Shown here: positions 1 through 7,068 of the stretch, piece by piece
Position numbering within the stretch: the first letter of the stretch is position 1
Layout: every line of letters starts with the position of its first letter
From: Rhodothermus sp.
GTDB lineage: Bacteria; Bacteroidota; Rhodothermia; Rhodothermales; Rhodothermaceae
Assembly: GCA_030950375.1 (NCBI GenBank)
Contig: JAUZRN010000009.1
Span: 1-64,000, forward strand
Direction: 5' to 3'
DNA length: 64,000 nucleotides
The notes under the pieces: generated by a model
The model's input: the letters and a program-made list of their open reading frames with translations, nothing else
Database searches by the model: none
Told to the model about the DNA's origin: nothing
Program-made: the position numbers and the translations under genes

Positions 1-1
1 C

Positions 2-616
2 GTGCGTGTCTCTCTCCAGTTGATGCAGGACAGCGCGTTCGACCTGGAGGAATTCCTGGCGGATATTTTCGCCGACCGGTTAGGACGCGCGCTGCAGGAC
101 CACATTACGAATGGCGATGGAACCACGCAGCCCGAGGGGATCCTGACAGCGATTCCGGCCGCACAGACGGTGGTCGGGGCCACCGGGCAGACGACCAGCG
201 TCACCTATGATGACCTGGTGACGCTGATCCACTCGGTGGATCCTGCTTACCGCTCAAGTCCGCGGGCGGCGTTTATGATGCACGACACCACGCTGGCCGC
301 GCTTCGTCGCCTGAAAGACAATAGCGGGCGGCCGCTCTGGCAGGACGGCCTGCAGGCTGGCGAGCCGCCACGCCTGCTGGGTTTTCGCGTGATCGTGAAC
401 AACACGATGCCGCAAATGTCGGCCAGCGCGAAGTCGATCGTCTTTGGTGACTTCTCGAAGTATATCTTGCGAGAGGTCGGGCAGGGGCTGGTCGTCCGTC
501 GCCTGGACGAGCGGTACGCCGAGTACCTGCAGACGGCGCTGCTCGGCTTTGCCCGATATGACGGTCGGGTGTTGCAGCCGGCAGCGTTCGCTGTCTACCA
601 GAACTCGGCCACTTAA
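2..616 (+). CDS. HK97-fold phage major capsid protein, C-terminal part (5' end outside window)
   Basis: The visible 204 residues resemble the C-terminal half of HK97-type major capsid proteins: the spine-helix-like segment DSAFDLEEFLADIFADRLGR, an NGDGTTQPEGIL loop, the A-domain stretch with AAFMMHDTTLAALRRLKD and GRPLWQ, then LLGFRVIVNNTMP and a VFGDFSKYILRE strand. These proteins form the icosahedral shell of tailed phages and related satellites. The first base in frame is not a real start; the gene continues upstream of the window. It ends in TAA and is followed 50 nt later by a strong intrinsic terminator, with no head-tail connector or tail gene downstream, which is unusual in a complete prophage. 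Together with the tRNA-Arg 1.4 kb away, this marks the end of an integrated phage, satellite or remnant. An encapsulin is less likely because the phage-capsid features dominate. Confidence 0.88.
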   Translation: MRVSLQLMQDSAFDLEEFLADIFADRLGRALQDHITNGDGTTQPEGILTAIPAAQTVVGATGQTTSVTYDDLVTLIHSVDPAYRSSPRAAFMMHDTTLAALRRLKDNSGRPLWQDGLQAGEPPRLLGFRVIVNNTMPQMSASAKSIVFGDFSKYILREVGQGLVVRRLDERYAEYLQTALLGFARYDGRVLQPAAFAVYQNSAT

Positions 617-667
617 TACTGCTTTGGCTTCTTCCCGGAGCGGGCTGTTGCCGCAGCTCGCGGATTG

Positions 668-705
668 CCCCGGCCCGGGCGAAAAGCCCGGGTCGGGGTT
701 TTTTT
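668..705 (+). terminator. Strong Rho-independent terminator after the capsid gene
   Basis: A 13-bp GC-rich stem (668-680 pairing with 686-698, one G-U pair) with a short GAAAA loop is followed directly by seven T residues. It closes the rightward capsid operon. Confidence 0.9.
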
Positions 706-921
706 GGCCTGCCCGGGCGGTCGTTTTCCCGCACTGCTGCGGGATGCGCCTGAGCGGACGTTTCCAAGCTCTGAAGCTAAACTGCAGGGGCTCCGGGGAG
801 AGTCGCAGAAGGGCCCAGGCGATGCAATCCTGATGCAACGGCTTCTGAAGCCAGACTGCAGGGGCCGGAGGTGGCATTTGGGTGGCGTTTGGGTGGCAAT
901 GTGGTCGGGGTAATTGCCACC

Positions 922-942
922 CGCAAAATCGTCGATTTTGGG
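922..942. repeat. Hairpin word AAAATC...GATTTT, copy 1
   Basis: The sequence CCCGCAAAATCGTCGATTTTG forms a short AT-stem hairpin next to GGGTGGCA/TGCCACCC repeats. A very similar word (CCCGCTCAAAATCTTCGATTTT, followed like this one by GGGCGATT) recurs about 310 bp away near 1231-1255. The shared arrangement (TGCCACC or TGGCAC element, then this hairpin) implies duplication of one module. Confidence 0.55.
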
Positions 943-1035
943 CGATTCAGGCCGATTTTTTGGGGTGGGTGGCAAAGGTGGCATTTGTTTCGGAAAATTT
1001 TGGAACGTGCTATCCGCGGCGGCCGGACTTCCGGA

Positions 1036-1131
1036 CCTGCTGGCCCTTTCCGCCCGGACTAAGACGTCAGCAGCGGTTGGATGCAGAAGGGCGTAGCATT
1101 GCCTGCTGGCCCTTTCCGCCCGGACTAAGAC
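1036..1131. repeat. Two identical 30-bp direct repeats around a 36-nt unique spacer (CRISPR-like geometry)
   Basis: Positions 1036-1065 and 1102-1131 are identical over 30 bp, beginning CCTGCTGGCCC and ending CGGACTAAGAC; on the reverse strand the unit starts GTCTTAGTCC. They enclose 36 unique nucleotides. Repeat length and spacing fit a minimal one-spacer CRISPR array, but only two copies exist, there is no clear leader, and no cas gene is visible in the window. Ordinary duplication within this repeat-rich element is equally possible. Confidence 0.75.
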
Positions 1132-1179
1132 AGCGGTAAGCTCCAACACCCGACAGCGCAGGGATTGCAGGCCATCACC

Positions 1180-1312
1180 ATTAAGGGTGCCAGTATTAAG
1201 GGTGCCAGCGTGCAGTTGGCACTCTAAATCCCGCTCAAAATCTTCGATTTTGGGCGATTTTCTGGGCCATTCGAATTAAGGGTGCCAAATGCGGCTGTTT
1301 GGCACCCTAAAT
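1180..1312. repeat. Cluster of ATTAAGGGTGCCA half-sites, three direct and two inverted
   Basis: Exact ATTAAGGGTGCCA occurs at 1180-1192, 1195-1207 and 1275-1287. Inverted versions TGGCACTCTAAAT (1217-1229) and TGGCACCCTAAAT (1300-1312) follow. The last direct and inverted copies make a perfect 11-bp palindrome arm pair (1279-1289 with 1298-1308). The pattern resembles multiple binding sites for a repressor, excisionase or replication initiator; the protein is unknown. Confidence 0.7.
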
Positions 1313-1326
1313 GATGATCCCCTAAA

Positions 1327-1557
1327 TCAGACGAGCTCGAACCGCCCTCGGAGCCGCTCGAAGTGTGATCGGGCGTCGAAGCCGTCGAGCAGCGCGGCAA
1401 GACGGCGCTCCATGTGCTCGAGGCGGCTGTAATTTTCCGGATGGGCCCGGAGCCGGCTTTCTATGCGCCGAAGTTGCCGGCGCACAGCCCGGGGTGGCCT
1501 ATGGGGAAGGTTGCGCGTAATCAGGTAAAAAGCCAGGTGCCGGTCAGGGAGACGCAT
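1327..1557 (-). CDS. Small basic protein of unknown function, second gene of a mobile-element cassette
   Basis: 76 residues from the ATG at 1557, which overlaps the stop of the upstream gene as TAATG, indicating translational coupling. This start is preferred over longer in-frame starts for that reason. The product is rich in arginine, predicted helical, and has an RRQLRRIESRLR segment followed by HMERRLAALLDGF that could form a coiled coil. I do not recognise a family. It lies in the element between the capsid gene and the tRNA, transcribed toward the capsid gene. It could be a DNA-binding or structural accessory protein; that is inference from charge and helix content only. Confidence 0.6.
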   Translation of the reverse strand: MRLPDRHLAFYLITRNLPHRPPRAVRRQLRRIESRLRAHPENYSRLEHMERRLAALLDGFDARSHFERLRGRFELV

Positions 1558-1787
1558 TACTTTTCGAGCCCTGCGCAGGACCACGCTTCCTGCCCTTCCA
1601 GGTCCCACCAGGCGGGGGTGACGATTAGCGCTGATCCGTCCTGGAATCTCCACCTGCAGAGCCCGTCCGATCGTCTTTGAAGCTCCCCGCCAAACTTTCG
1701 AGCGAGTTCATCGAGGGAGCCTGCCGGGCACTCGAAGGTCAATCCGTCATCGCCCAGCAGCTTTGCAATGAATTCGGCTGTTTTCAT
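1557..1787 (-). CDS. Small protein of unknown function, first gene of the mobile-element cassette
   Basis: 76 residues starting MKTAEFIAKLLGDDG; a GAGGG ribosome-binding site lies about 8 nt before the ATG at 1787, so the longer reading frame up to 1844 is not used. The acidic protein has an N-terminal helix and a C-terminal beta-like segment (CRWRFQDGSALIVTPAWWDLEG). No known domain is recognised. It forms a coupled pair with the following 76-residue basic gene. An acidic-then-basic pair of this size is reminiscent of small phage accessory or toxin-antitoxin pairs, but nothing in the sequence shows either role. Confidence 0.65.
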   Translation of the reverse strand: MKTAEFIAKLLGDDGLTFECPAGSLDELARKFGGELQRRSDGLCRWRFQDGSALIVTPAWWDLEGQEAWSCAGLEK

Positions 1788-1844
1788 GGGCTGGCCCTCT
1801 GTTTCAAGGGTTCGTCTGGGGCTTTTCTCTGAAGGAAAAGACAC

Positions 1845-1983
1845 CGGGATTGGTCATTTGAACATGAAGTTTTTGTAAATAAAAATCTAAGTTTAGAAAT
1901 AATGGCCTGACTTTGTTGTACTTTATGTTATATCTCGTTTTTCTCAAAGATGTGAAAAACAATAAGTTAAGGCGGCCCTTCGT
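1845..1983. other. AT-rich junction between the mobile element and tRNA-Arg
   Basis: This gene-free stretch is strikingly AT-rich compared with the GC-rich surroundings (for example the TTTTTGTAAATAAAAATC run). It directly joins the 3' end of the tRNA gene. Such composition is common at the ends of integrated elements. The second copy of the attachment site would lie outside the window. Confidence 0.5.
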
Positions 1984-2056
1984 GCCCACGGCAGGACTCG
2001 AACCTGCGACCAACGGCTTAGGAAGCCGCTGCTCTATCCAACTGAGCTACGTGGGC
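1984..2056 (-). tRNA. tRNA-Arg (anticodon CCU)
   Basis: A 73-nt cloverleaf read from the minus strand begins GCCCACGTAGCTCAGTTGGA, has the anticodon loop CTTCCTAAG with CCU, a T loop GGTTCGAGTCC and an acceptor closing with GTGGGC. CCA is not encoded. tRNA-Arg genes are frequent integration sites, and phage-like DNA lies immediately beyond its 3' end. Confidence 0.97.
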
Positions 2057-2061
2057 AGTAG

Positions 2062-2171
2062 GTCGGGAAGTTAATAGCAGCGCATGCTTCTGTACAACCT
2101 TAAGGAAAAGTTCGTTCCTTCATCTACAGAAAAAGTCGGGAAGTTAATAGCAGCGCATGCTTCTGTACAAC
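2062..2171. repeat. Two identical 37-bp direct repeats separated by 36 nt, next to tRNA-Arg
   Basis: Positions 2062-2098 and 2135-2171 are identical over 37 bp (starting GTCGGGAAGTTAATAG, ending CTTCTGTACAAC). The 36 nt between them and the DNA on either side are unrelated, so this is not a simple tandem duplication. Read on the minus strand the unit begins GTTGTACAG and ends GAC, like many CRISPR repeats. With only two units and no cas genes, a CRISPR call is not justified. The repeats lie on the promoter side of the tRNA gene. Confidence 0.75.
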
Positions 2172-2320
2172 GCTATGGTGGGCGCAAGGCTCCGGAAAAA
2201 GGCAATGCGTTTGACAGGACAGATAAGGGTGACCACTGCGTTTGCATGTGTATATGTATTACAGAGCCTGTGTTTTTTGCAGATACTCTAAAAACACTTC
2301 AGGGAGGGGAGGACCGTAAC

Positions 2321-2590
2321 ATGCTTCATTTTTCATTTGCACGGATCAACACGTCGGGCCAGCCTGTTCGGCGTCTGGTGCTATGGTTGGTACTGGTGAT
2401 CCTCCAGGGTGGGCTGCCGGTTGTGGTTGGGGCGCAGTGTCTTACCTGGAGGAGCACCCTGGGGGGCAAGGTTAACCGAGATAGCGTTTCGGTGGATGGT
2501 TCGATAGTGGTGGTAATCCTGCAGCACAATGTGGCGGCCGTCCGGCTGGTGAAAGGCTATTTCGCCGTGATTGTTGGCGGTCTGGATTGA
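2321..2590 (+). CDS. Small secreted protein of unknown function, possibly a decayed paralogue of the next gene
   Basis: 89 residues from the ATG at 2321, which has a GGGGAGG ribosome-binding site; a longer upstream frame overlaps the 37-bp repeats and is not supported. Residues 17-39 form a hydrophobic segment ending VVVGAQ, a plausible signal peptide. The mature part is only about 50 residues and ends KGYFAVIVGGLD. The next gene begins in a similar way (signal peptide ending AQ, then a short glycine-containing domain), so this may be a frameshifted relative that lost its C-terminal sorting domain. No function can be given. Confidence 0.45.
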   Translation: MLHFSFARINTSGQPVRRLVLWLVLVILQGGLPVVVGAQCLTWRSTLGGKVNRDSVSVDGSIVVVILQHNVAAVRLVKGYFAVIVGGLD

Positions 2591-2635
2591 GCAAGTTCGA
2601 TGATCGAAGAGACTACTACAAAGGAGAGCAAAGCC

Positions 2636-3157
2636 ATGTATATAAGGACCTTGGTGTTAATTTTCTTTACAGGACTTTGCGTGCATTTGCCCTTGTCGGC
2701 GCAGCAGATCAGCCGCAGTGTCCTAAGTAGTGGCGGTGCCACGATTTCGAATGGGGCGCTTATCCTCAAAAGTACAGTAGGGCAGGCGGTCATCGGGACA
2801 GCAACCAATGCCGAGCGTCAGCAGAAGCTTGGCTACTGGCAAAGGGCGGGCGGTCTAATCACCGGCGTGGATCGGATTTTCGATGGGTTGTCTGATCGGT
2901 TTCGCTTGAAGCAAAATTATCCCAATCCTTTTAATTCGGTGACCACCATTCGTTTTACGGTGCCCCGGCAGACGCATGTGTCGCTGGTTCTGTTTGATTT
3001 GATGGGGCGGCAGGTGGCTACGCTTGTGGATGAAGAACTGGCTGCTGGTGAGTACCAGGTGCGGCTGGAGGCATCACACCTGACCAGCGGGGTTTATTTC
3101 TATCGCATGTTAGCAGGAGCGTTTATGCAGATTCGAAAACTTACCGTGCTAAAATAG
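2636..3157 (+). CDS. Secreted protein with type IX secretion C-terminal sorting domain
   Basis: 173 residues from the ATG at 2636, chosen because AAGGAG lies about 9 nt upstream and a signal peptide (residues 1-22, ending PLSAQ) follows at once. The middle (VLSSGGATISNGALILKSTVGQ) is a short domain common in FCB secreted proteins. Residues from about 92 form a type A T9SS sorting domain: NYPNPFNSVTTI, LFDLMGRQVATL, GEYQVRLEA and SGVYFYRML. Such proteins pass through Sec, then T9SS, and end at the cell surface or outside. It precedes the large repeat protein by 62 nt and may be co-transcribed with it. Confidence 0.85.
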   Translation: MYIRTLVLIFFTGLCVHLPLSAQQISRSVLSSGGATISNGALILKSTVGQAVIGTATNAERQQKLGYWQRAGGLITGVDRIFDGLSDRFRLKQNYPNPFNSVTTIRFTVPRQTHVSLVLFDLMGRQVATLVDEELAAGEYQVRLEASHLTSGVYFYRMLAGAFMQIRKLTVLK

Positions 3158-3219
3158 AATTAGGTAGAGTGAAATGAACAAAATAATGTTATATTTAATA
3201 ACAGAAATAGAGGGGTAAT

Positions 3220-5589
3220 ATGATGAAAATATTTTGTTTCATCGTTGGCGTTATGCTGACTGCGGTTTCAGCAGTCCTGGGGCAGGTTCCCCGGACCATG
3301 AGTTATCAGGGGGTATTGACTGATTCCGAGGGCAATCCGGTGCCAGACGGAAACTACAATTTTCTTTTCAAGATTTATCTTCAGGCAAGTGGTGGGGATG
3401 CTATCTGGGAAGAGTCGCAGGTAGTAGTTGTTAGCGGTGGCCTGTTTGATGCCGTTCTGGGACTGGTCAGTCCGCTGGATCTGCCTTTCGATAGGCCTTA
3501 TTATCTGGGCTTAAGTGTGGATGGGGGGAGTGAAATGAGTCCGCGCATTCCGCTGAGCGCTTCACCTTACAGTTTGACGGCGCGTACGGTGGCGGATAGT
3601 GTGGTGACTGGAGCGAAGATTGCCGATGGTCAGGTGGTGCGCAGTGTGAATGGGCTCACTGACAAGGTAATTCTGGAAGCCGAAGGAGGAGCCACCATCA
3701 CCATTCGCGGTGATACCATTGTGATTAACGCAGGTAGCGGTACAGGTCCGGGTACCTGGAGTCTCACCGGCAACGCTGGTACCAATCCAGCCACCCACTT
3801 TCTGGGCACCACCGACAACCAGGCCTTGGAGGTGCGGGTAAACAACCAGCGGGCCCTGCGGATTGAGCCGGGCGATAGCCCCAACCTCGTCGGCGGTTAC
3901 AGCGGCAACAGCGTCGCAGATGGTGCGGTGGGTGCCACCATTGCGGGGGGTGGTGCCAGTGGAGAGACCCATAGAGTCTTTGACAACTATGGCACAGTGA
4001 GCGGTGGACTGCGAAACCGCGCCGGCAGCGAGGATGGTGATCCGACGGATGCACCCTATGCTACCGTAGCAGGAGGCCGGTTGAATATCGCCAGCGGCGG
4101 CAGAGCCACTGTGGGTGGCGGCGGGAGTAATACAGCCAGCGGCGACTACGCCACCGTAAGTGGCGGTCAGAACAACACCGCCAGCGGCAGCAGGGCCACC
4201 GTGGGCGGCGGCTGGTACAACCAGGTCACGGCTCGCTACGGCACCATCGCCGGCGGTGGACCTTCTAACACGGATGACCCGACCAACACCAACAACCGCG
4301 TGCTGGACGACTACGGTACCATCGGCGGCGGAGGAAACAACCAAGCCGGCAGCGATGATGGCGATGCGACCACTGCACCGTACGCTACCGTGGGCGGAGG
4401 AGGCAGCAACACCGCCAGCGGCCTCTATGCCACCGTGGGCGGGGGCTTGAGCAACACCGCCAGCGACGGCAGCGCCACAGTGGGTGGGGGCTTCGGCAAC
4501 GGCGCCCACGGTCGCTACGCCACCGTGGGCGGAGGCGACTCCAACTTTGCCACCGGCTATGCCGCCACCGTGCCTGGCGGCTACAACAACGGCGCCGCCG
4601 GCAGCTACAGTTTCGCCGCCGGCCGGCAGGCCAGGGCCAACCACGACGGCACCTTCGTCTGGGCTGACGACACCTTTGCCTTTTTCGAATCTACGGGCAC
4701 TAACCAGTTTCTGGTGCGCGCTGGCGGCGGCGTAGGTCTGGGCACCAACAGCCCGCAGGCGCAACTGCACGTGCAGGAAGCCATCAACGCCTCCGCCACG
4801 CTGGCTAATCACGTGGCCATCATCGAAAACAATGCCCCCACTACCGGCAACGGCCCCGACGTGCTGGCCCTCAAGACCTCCGCCATCGGCAACCCCGGCG
4901 CCAGCACCAACTTTATCACCTTCTTCGATGGGAACGACAACAGTCTGGGTGCCATTCAGGGAGATGGCAACGGTGGAGTAACCCTGGCCGGACCAGGCAA
5001 CGACTACGCCGAATGGCTGCCCCTCCGCTACCCCGCCGAATCGGTGCAGGCGGGGGACATCGTGGCTTGGACGCCTCAGGGCATCACCCTGCGCACTGGT
5101 GAGGCGCTGCGCCTGATGGTGGTGAGTACCCAGCCTATCGTAGCCGGCAACGTTCCGATGGATGCGGATCGCTCCGACTGGGCGCCGGTGGCCTTTGTGG
5201 GGCAGGCGTGGGTGAAAGTGCGCGGTCCGGTGCAGGCCGGGGATTTCATTCTGCCTTCCGGTAAGAACGACGGTAGTGGGGTGGCTGTATCGCCGGAGGC
5301 GTTGCGGGTTGACCAGGTGGGGCAGGTGGTCGGTCGGGTGCTGGAGAACGCCGAGGGTGCGGGCTTCCACCGGGTGAAGGTGCTGGTAGGGCTGCCGCAC
5401 AACGACATTCTCCAGGTGCTGTTGCTCCAGCGAGACGCCAGACTGGCGCAGCAGCAGGCACGGCTTGATGTATTGGAAGCCGAGAATGCCCAACTTCGCG
5501 TCCAGATGCGCAACCTCGAAGCTCGGCTGGAAGCGCTGGAGCAGAAAACGCCGGGGCATGCCACGTCTGCCGCTGTGGGTCAGAAGTAG
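3220..5589 (+). CDS. Large surface protein with YadA-head-like glycine repeats and C-terminal coiled coil
   Basis: 789 residues with GAGGGG before the ATG. Residues 1-22 are a signal peptide ending VLGQ. The next ~110 residues (PRTMSYQGVLTDSEG ... SASPYSLTA) form a domain frequent at the start of FCB surface proteins. Residues ~230-480 contain about fifteen repeats of the type (A/G)TVxGGxxNxASG, the left-handed beta-roll pattern of trimeric autotransporter heads. A C-terminal region beginning NDYAEWLPL resembles tail-fibre-type C-terminal domains, and the last ~50 residues form a heptad coiled coil (QQQARLDVLEAENAQLRVQM). There is no YadA-type membrane anchor and no T9SS domain. It is probably a trimeric fibre or adhesin; its export route is unclear. 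Confidence 0.8.
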   Translation: MMKIFCFIVGVMLTAVSAVLGQVPRTMSYQGVLTDSEGNPVPDGNYNFLFKIYLQASGGDAIWEESQVVVVSGGLFDAVLGLVSPLDLPFDRPYYLGLSVDGGSEMSPRIPLSASPYSLTARTVADSVVTGAKIADGQVVRSVNGLTDKVILEAEGGATITIRGDTIVINAGSGTGPGTWSLTGNAGTNPATHFLGTTDNQALEVRVNNQRALRIEPGDSPNLVGGYSGNSVADGAVGATIAGGGASGETHRVFDNYGTVSGGLRNRAGSEDGDPTDAPYATVAGGRLNIASGGRATVGGGGSNTASGDYATVSGGQNNTASGSRATVGGGWYNQVTARYGTIAGGGPSNTDDPTNTNNRVLDDYGTIGGGGNNQAGSDDGDATTAPYATVGGGGSNTASGLYATVGGGLSNTASDGSATVGGGFGNGAHGRYATVGGGDSNFATGYAATVPGGYNNGAAGSYSFAAGRQARANHDGTFVWADDTFAFFESTGTNQFLVRAGGGVGLGTNSPQAQLHVQEAINASATLANHVAIIENNAPTTGNGPDVLALKTSAIGNPGASTNFITFFDGNDNSLGAIQGDGNGGVTLAGPGNDYAEWLPLRYPAESVQAGDIVAWTPQGITLRTGEALRLMVVSTQPIVAGNVPMDADRSDWAPVAFVGQAWVKVRGPVQAGDFILPSGKNDGSGVAVSPEALRVDQVGQVVGRVLENAEGAGFHRVKVLVGLPHNDILQVLLLQRDARLAQQQARLDVLEAENAQLRVQMRNLEARLEALEQKTPGHATSAAVGQK

Positions 5590-5713
5590 GTGGCGAGTTG
5601 TCCCATTGAGTGGCGCGTTGTTCTCCTGTAGAACGGTACGGAGTGGTCCCTTGCTTTTGAAGGGCCAGGATGCGTTTTTTGCAGTCAAATGATTAACAGA
5701 CTCGTACCGGTTC

Positions 5714-7012
5714 GTGAGCGTAGCGACCTGTCCGCGTCGTACGATCTGGGCATGGGCCCTGTATGACTTTGCCAATTCATCTTTTACCACGCTGGTCGTT
5801 ACGTTTGTCTATGCAGCATACTTTACACAGGCGATCGCGCCCGATCCGATTTCGGGAACGGCCCTCTGGTCACAGGCTGTAACGGCGAGTGGGGTGATTG
5901 TGGCGCTGCTGTCTCCATTTCTGGGCGCACTGGCCGATCAGGGGGGATATCGCAAACGTTTTCTGCTGGCTGTTACGGTGCTGTGCGTGCTGGCCACCGC
6001 TGCGCTTTATTTTCCAACGTCCGGCCAGGTGCTGGAGGCGCTTGTGCTGTTTACCATAGCTAATGTAGCCTTCGAGCTGGGCAACGTTTTTTATAATGCC
6101 TTTCTGCCCGACATTGCGCCACCTGCTCGAATCGGTCGGGTGTCGGGTTACGGCTGGGCGCTGGGCTATGTGGGGGGGCTGCTCTGTCTGGTGGTAGCGC
6201 TGTTCGCGTTGATTCAGGCAGAAACTCCGTTGCTGGGCTTTTCCCGCGAAGGGCAGGAAAACGTGCGGGCAGCCAACCTGCTTGTAGCGCTCTGGTATGG
6301 CCTGTTTAGCCTGCCGCTGTTTCTATGGGTTTCGGAGCGACGGCCGGCTGTTCGTCCCGATGTGCGAACGATCTTCCGGCAGGCTACGCGTCAGCTGGTC
6401 GATACGTTTCGGGAAGTGCGGCGTTACCGGCAGGTGGTGCGATTGCTGCTGGCCCGGTTGCTCTATAACGATGGGTTGCTGACGATTTTTTCCTTCGGAG
6501 GTATCTATGCGGCAGGGACGTTCGGCTTTGAGGCAGATGAGCTGATCGTGTTCGGGATCGTGATCAACGTGGCGGCCGGGCTGGGCGCCTGGCTGTTTGG
6601 CTTTGTGGACGACTGGCTGGGCGGCAAGCGTACGCTCATGCTGAGCCTGCTGGGGCTCTCGGTCGCCAGCCTGATGGCTGTGCTGACTACCAGTCGCACC
6701 CTCTTCTGGGGAGCGGCGCTGCTCATCGGAATCTGCGCCGGTCCTAACCAGTCGGCCAGTCGCTCGTTGCTGGGGCGTTTTACGCCAGTAAACAAACGCA
6801 ATGAGTTTTATGGTTTTTTTGCGTTTTCGGGGAAGGCTACCGCCTTTCTCGGGCCATTGCTATTAGGACTGTTTACGGAATGGGCGGGCAGTCAGCGGGT
6901 AGGTGTAGGCTCCGTATTGCTATTTTTCCTGACGGGTATGCTGTTGCTGGTGTGGGTTGATGAAGATGAAGGAGTGCGGGTGGCGCGTGCGGCGGACGCA
7001 GAGGGAACCTGA
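5714..7012 (+). CDS. MFS transporter, UMF1 (Atg22-like) family
   Basis: 432 residues beginning at GTG 5714; an in-frame TGA lies just upstream and the conserved family N-terminus AWALYDFANSSF follows within 12 residues, fixing the start. About 12 hydrophobic segments are visible, with the loop LADQGGYRKRFL after TM2 typical of major facilitators and GPNQSASRSLLGRF in the second half, a signature of UMF1/Atg22 relatives. Bacterial members are inner-membrane exporters or transporters of unknown substrate. It precedes the NIF3 gene in the same direction. Confidence 0.85.
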   Translation: MSVATCPRRTIWAWALYDFANSSFTTLVVTFVYAAYFTQAIAPDPISGTALWSQAVTASGVIVALLSPFLGALADQGGYRKRFLLAVTVLCVLATAALYFPTSGQVLEALVLFTIANVAFELGNVFYNAFLPDIAPPARIGRVSGYGWALGYVGGLLCLVVALFALIQAETPLLGFSREGQENVRAANLLVALWYGLFSLPLFLWVSERRPAVRPDVRTIFRQATRQLVDTFREVRRYRQVVRLLLARLLYNDGLLTIFSFGGIYAAGTFGFEADELIVFGIVINVAAGLGAWLFGFVDDWLGGKRTLMLSLLGLSVASLMAVLTTSRTLFWGAALLIGICAGPNQSASRSLLGRFTPVNKRNEFYGFFAFSGKATAFLGPLLLGLFTEWAGSQRVGVGSVLLFFLTGMLLLVWVDEDEGVRVARAADAEGT

Positions 7013-7068
7013 AGTGTCTTTCCGGCAAACAAGCGGCCCTGTCCTGCAGCATAAACTCGTAGAAGACG

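Larger units (their letters stand above)
617..1326. other. Gene-free, repeat-rich 0.7 kb inside the mobile element
   Basis: No convincing coding sequence was found on either strand; the short open frames here are low-complexity shadows. Besides the terminator, the stretch holds an imperfect 26-bp direct repeat (770-796 and 843-868, sharing TCTGAAGC and ACTGCAGGGGC), repeated GGGTGGCA words with an inverted TGCCACCC (about 870-985), two near-identical AAAATC/GATTTT hairpins (about 922-942 and 1231-1255), a two-copy 30-bp repeat (1036-1131) and five copies of an ATTAAGGGTGCCA-like half-site (1180-1312). Such density of short repeats suggests a regulatory, replication or recombination region, or decay by duplication. 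Confidence 0.6.

Noticed and set aside
1036-2171. Calling the two repeat pairs CRISPR arrays
   Set aside because: Each has only two repeats and one spacer, no leader is evident and no cas gene is in the window; kept as repeats with CRISPR-like geometry.
2084-2320. N-terminal extension of the 89-residue secreted protein
   Set aside because: It runs across the second 37-bp repeat, lacks a ribosome-binding site and would bury the signal peptide.
5590-5713. Possible small gene or riboswitch between the repeat protein and the MFS gene
   Set aside because: No stable structure, start signal or known riboswitch consensus was seen in the 124 nt.
3562-5790. 742-codon reverse-strand open frame opposite the repeat protein
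   Set aside because: It is a GC-rich shadow of the glycine repeats; its repetitive composition mirrors the sense strand and it has no start signals or domains.
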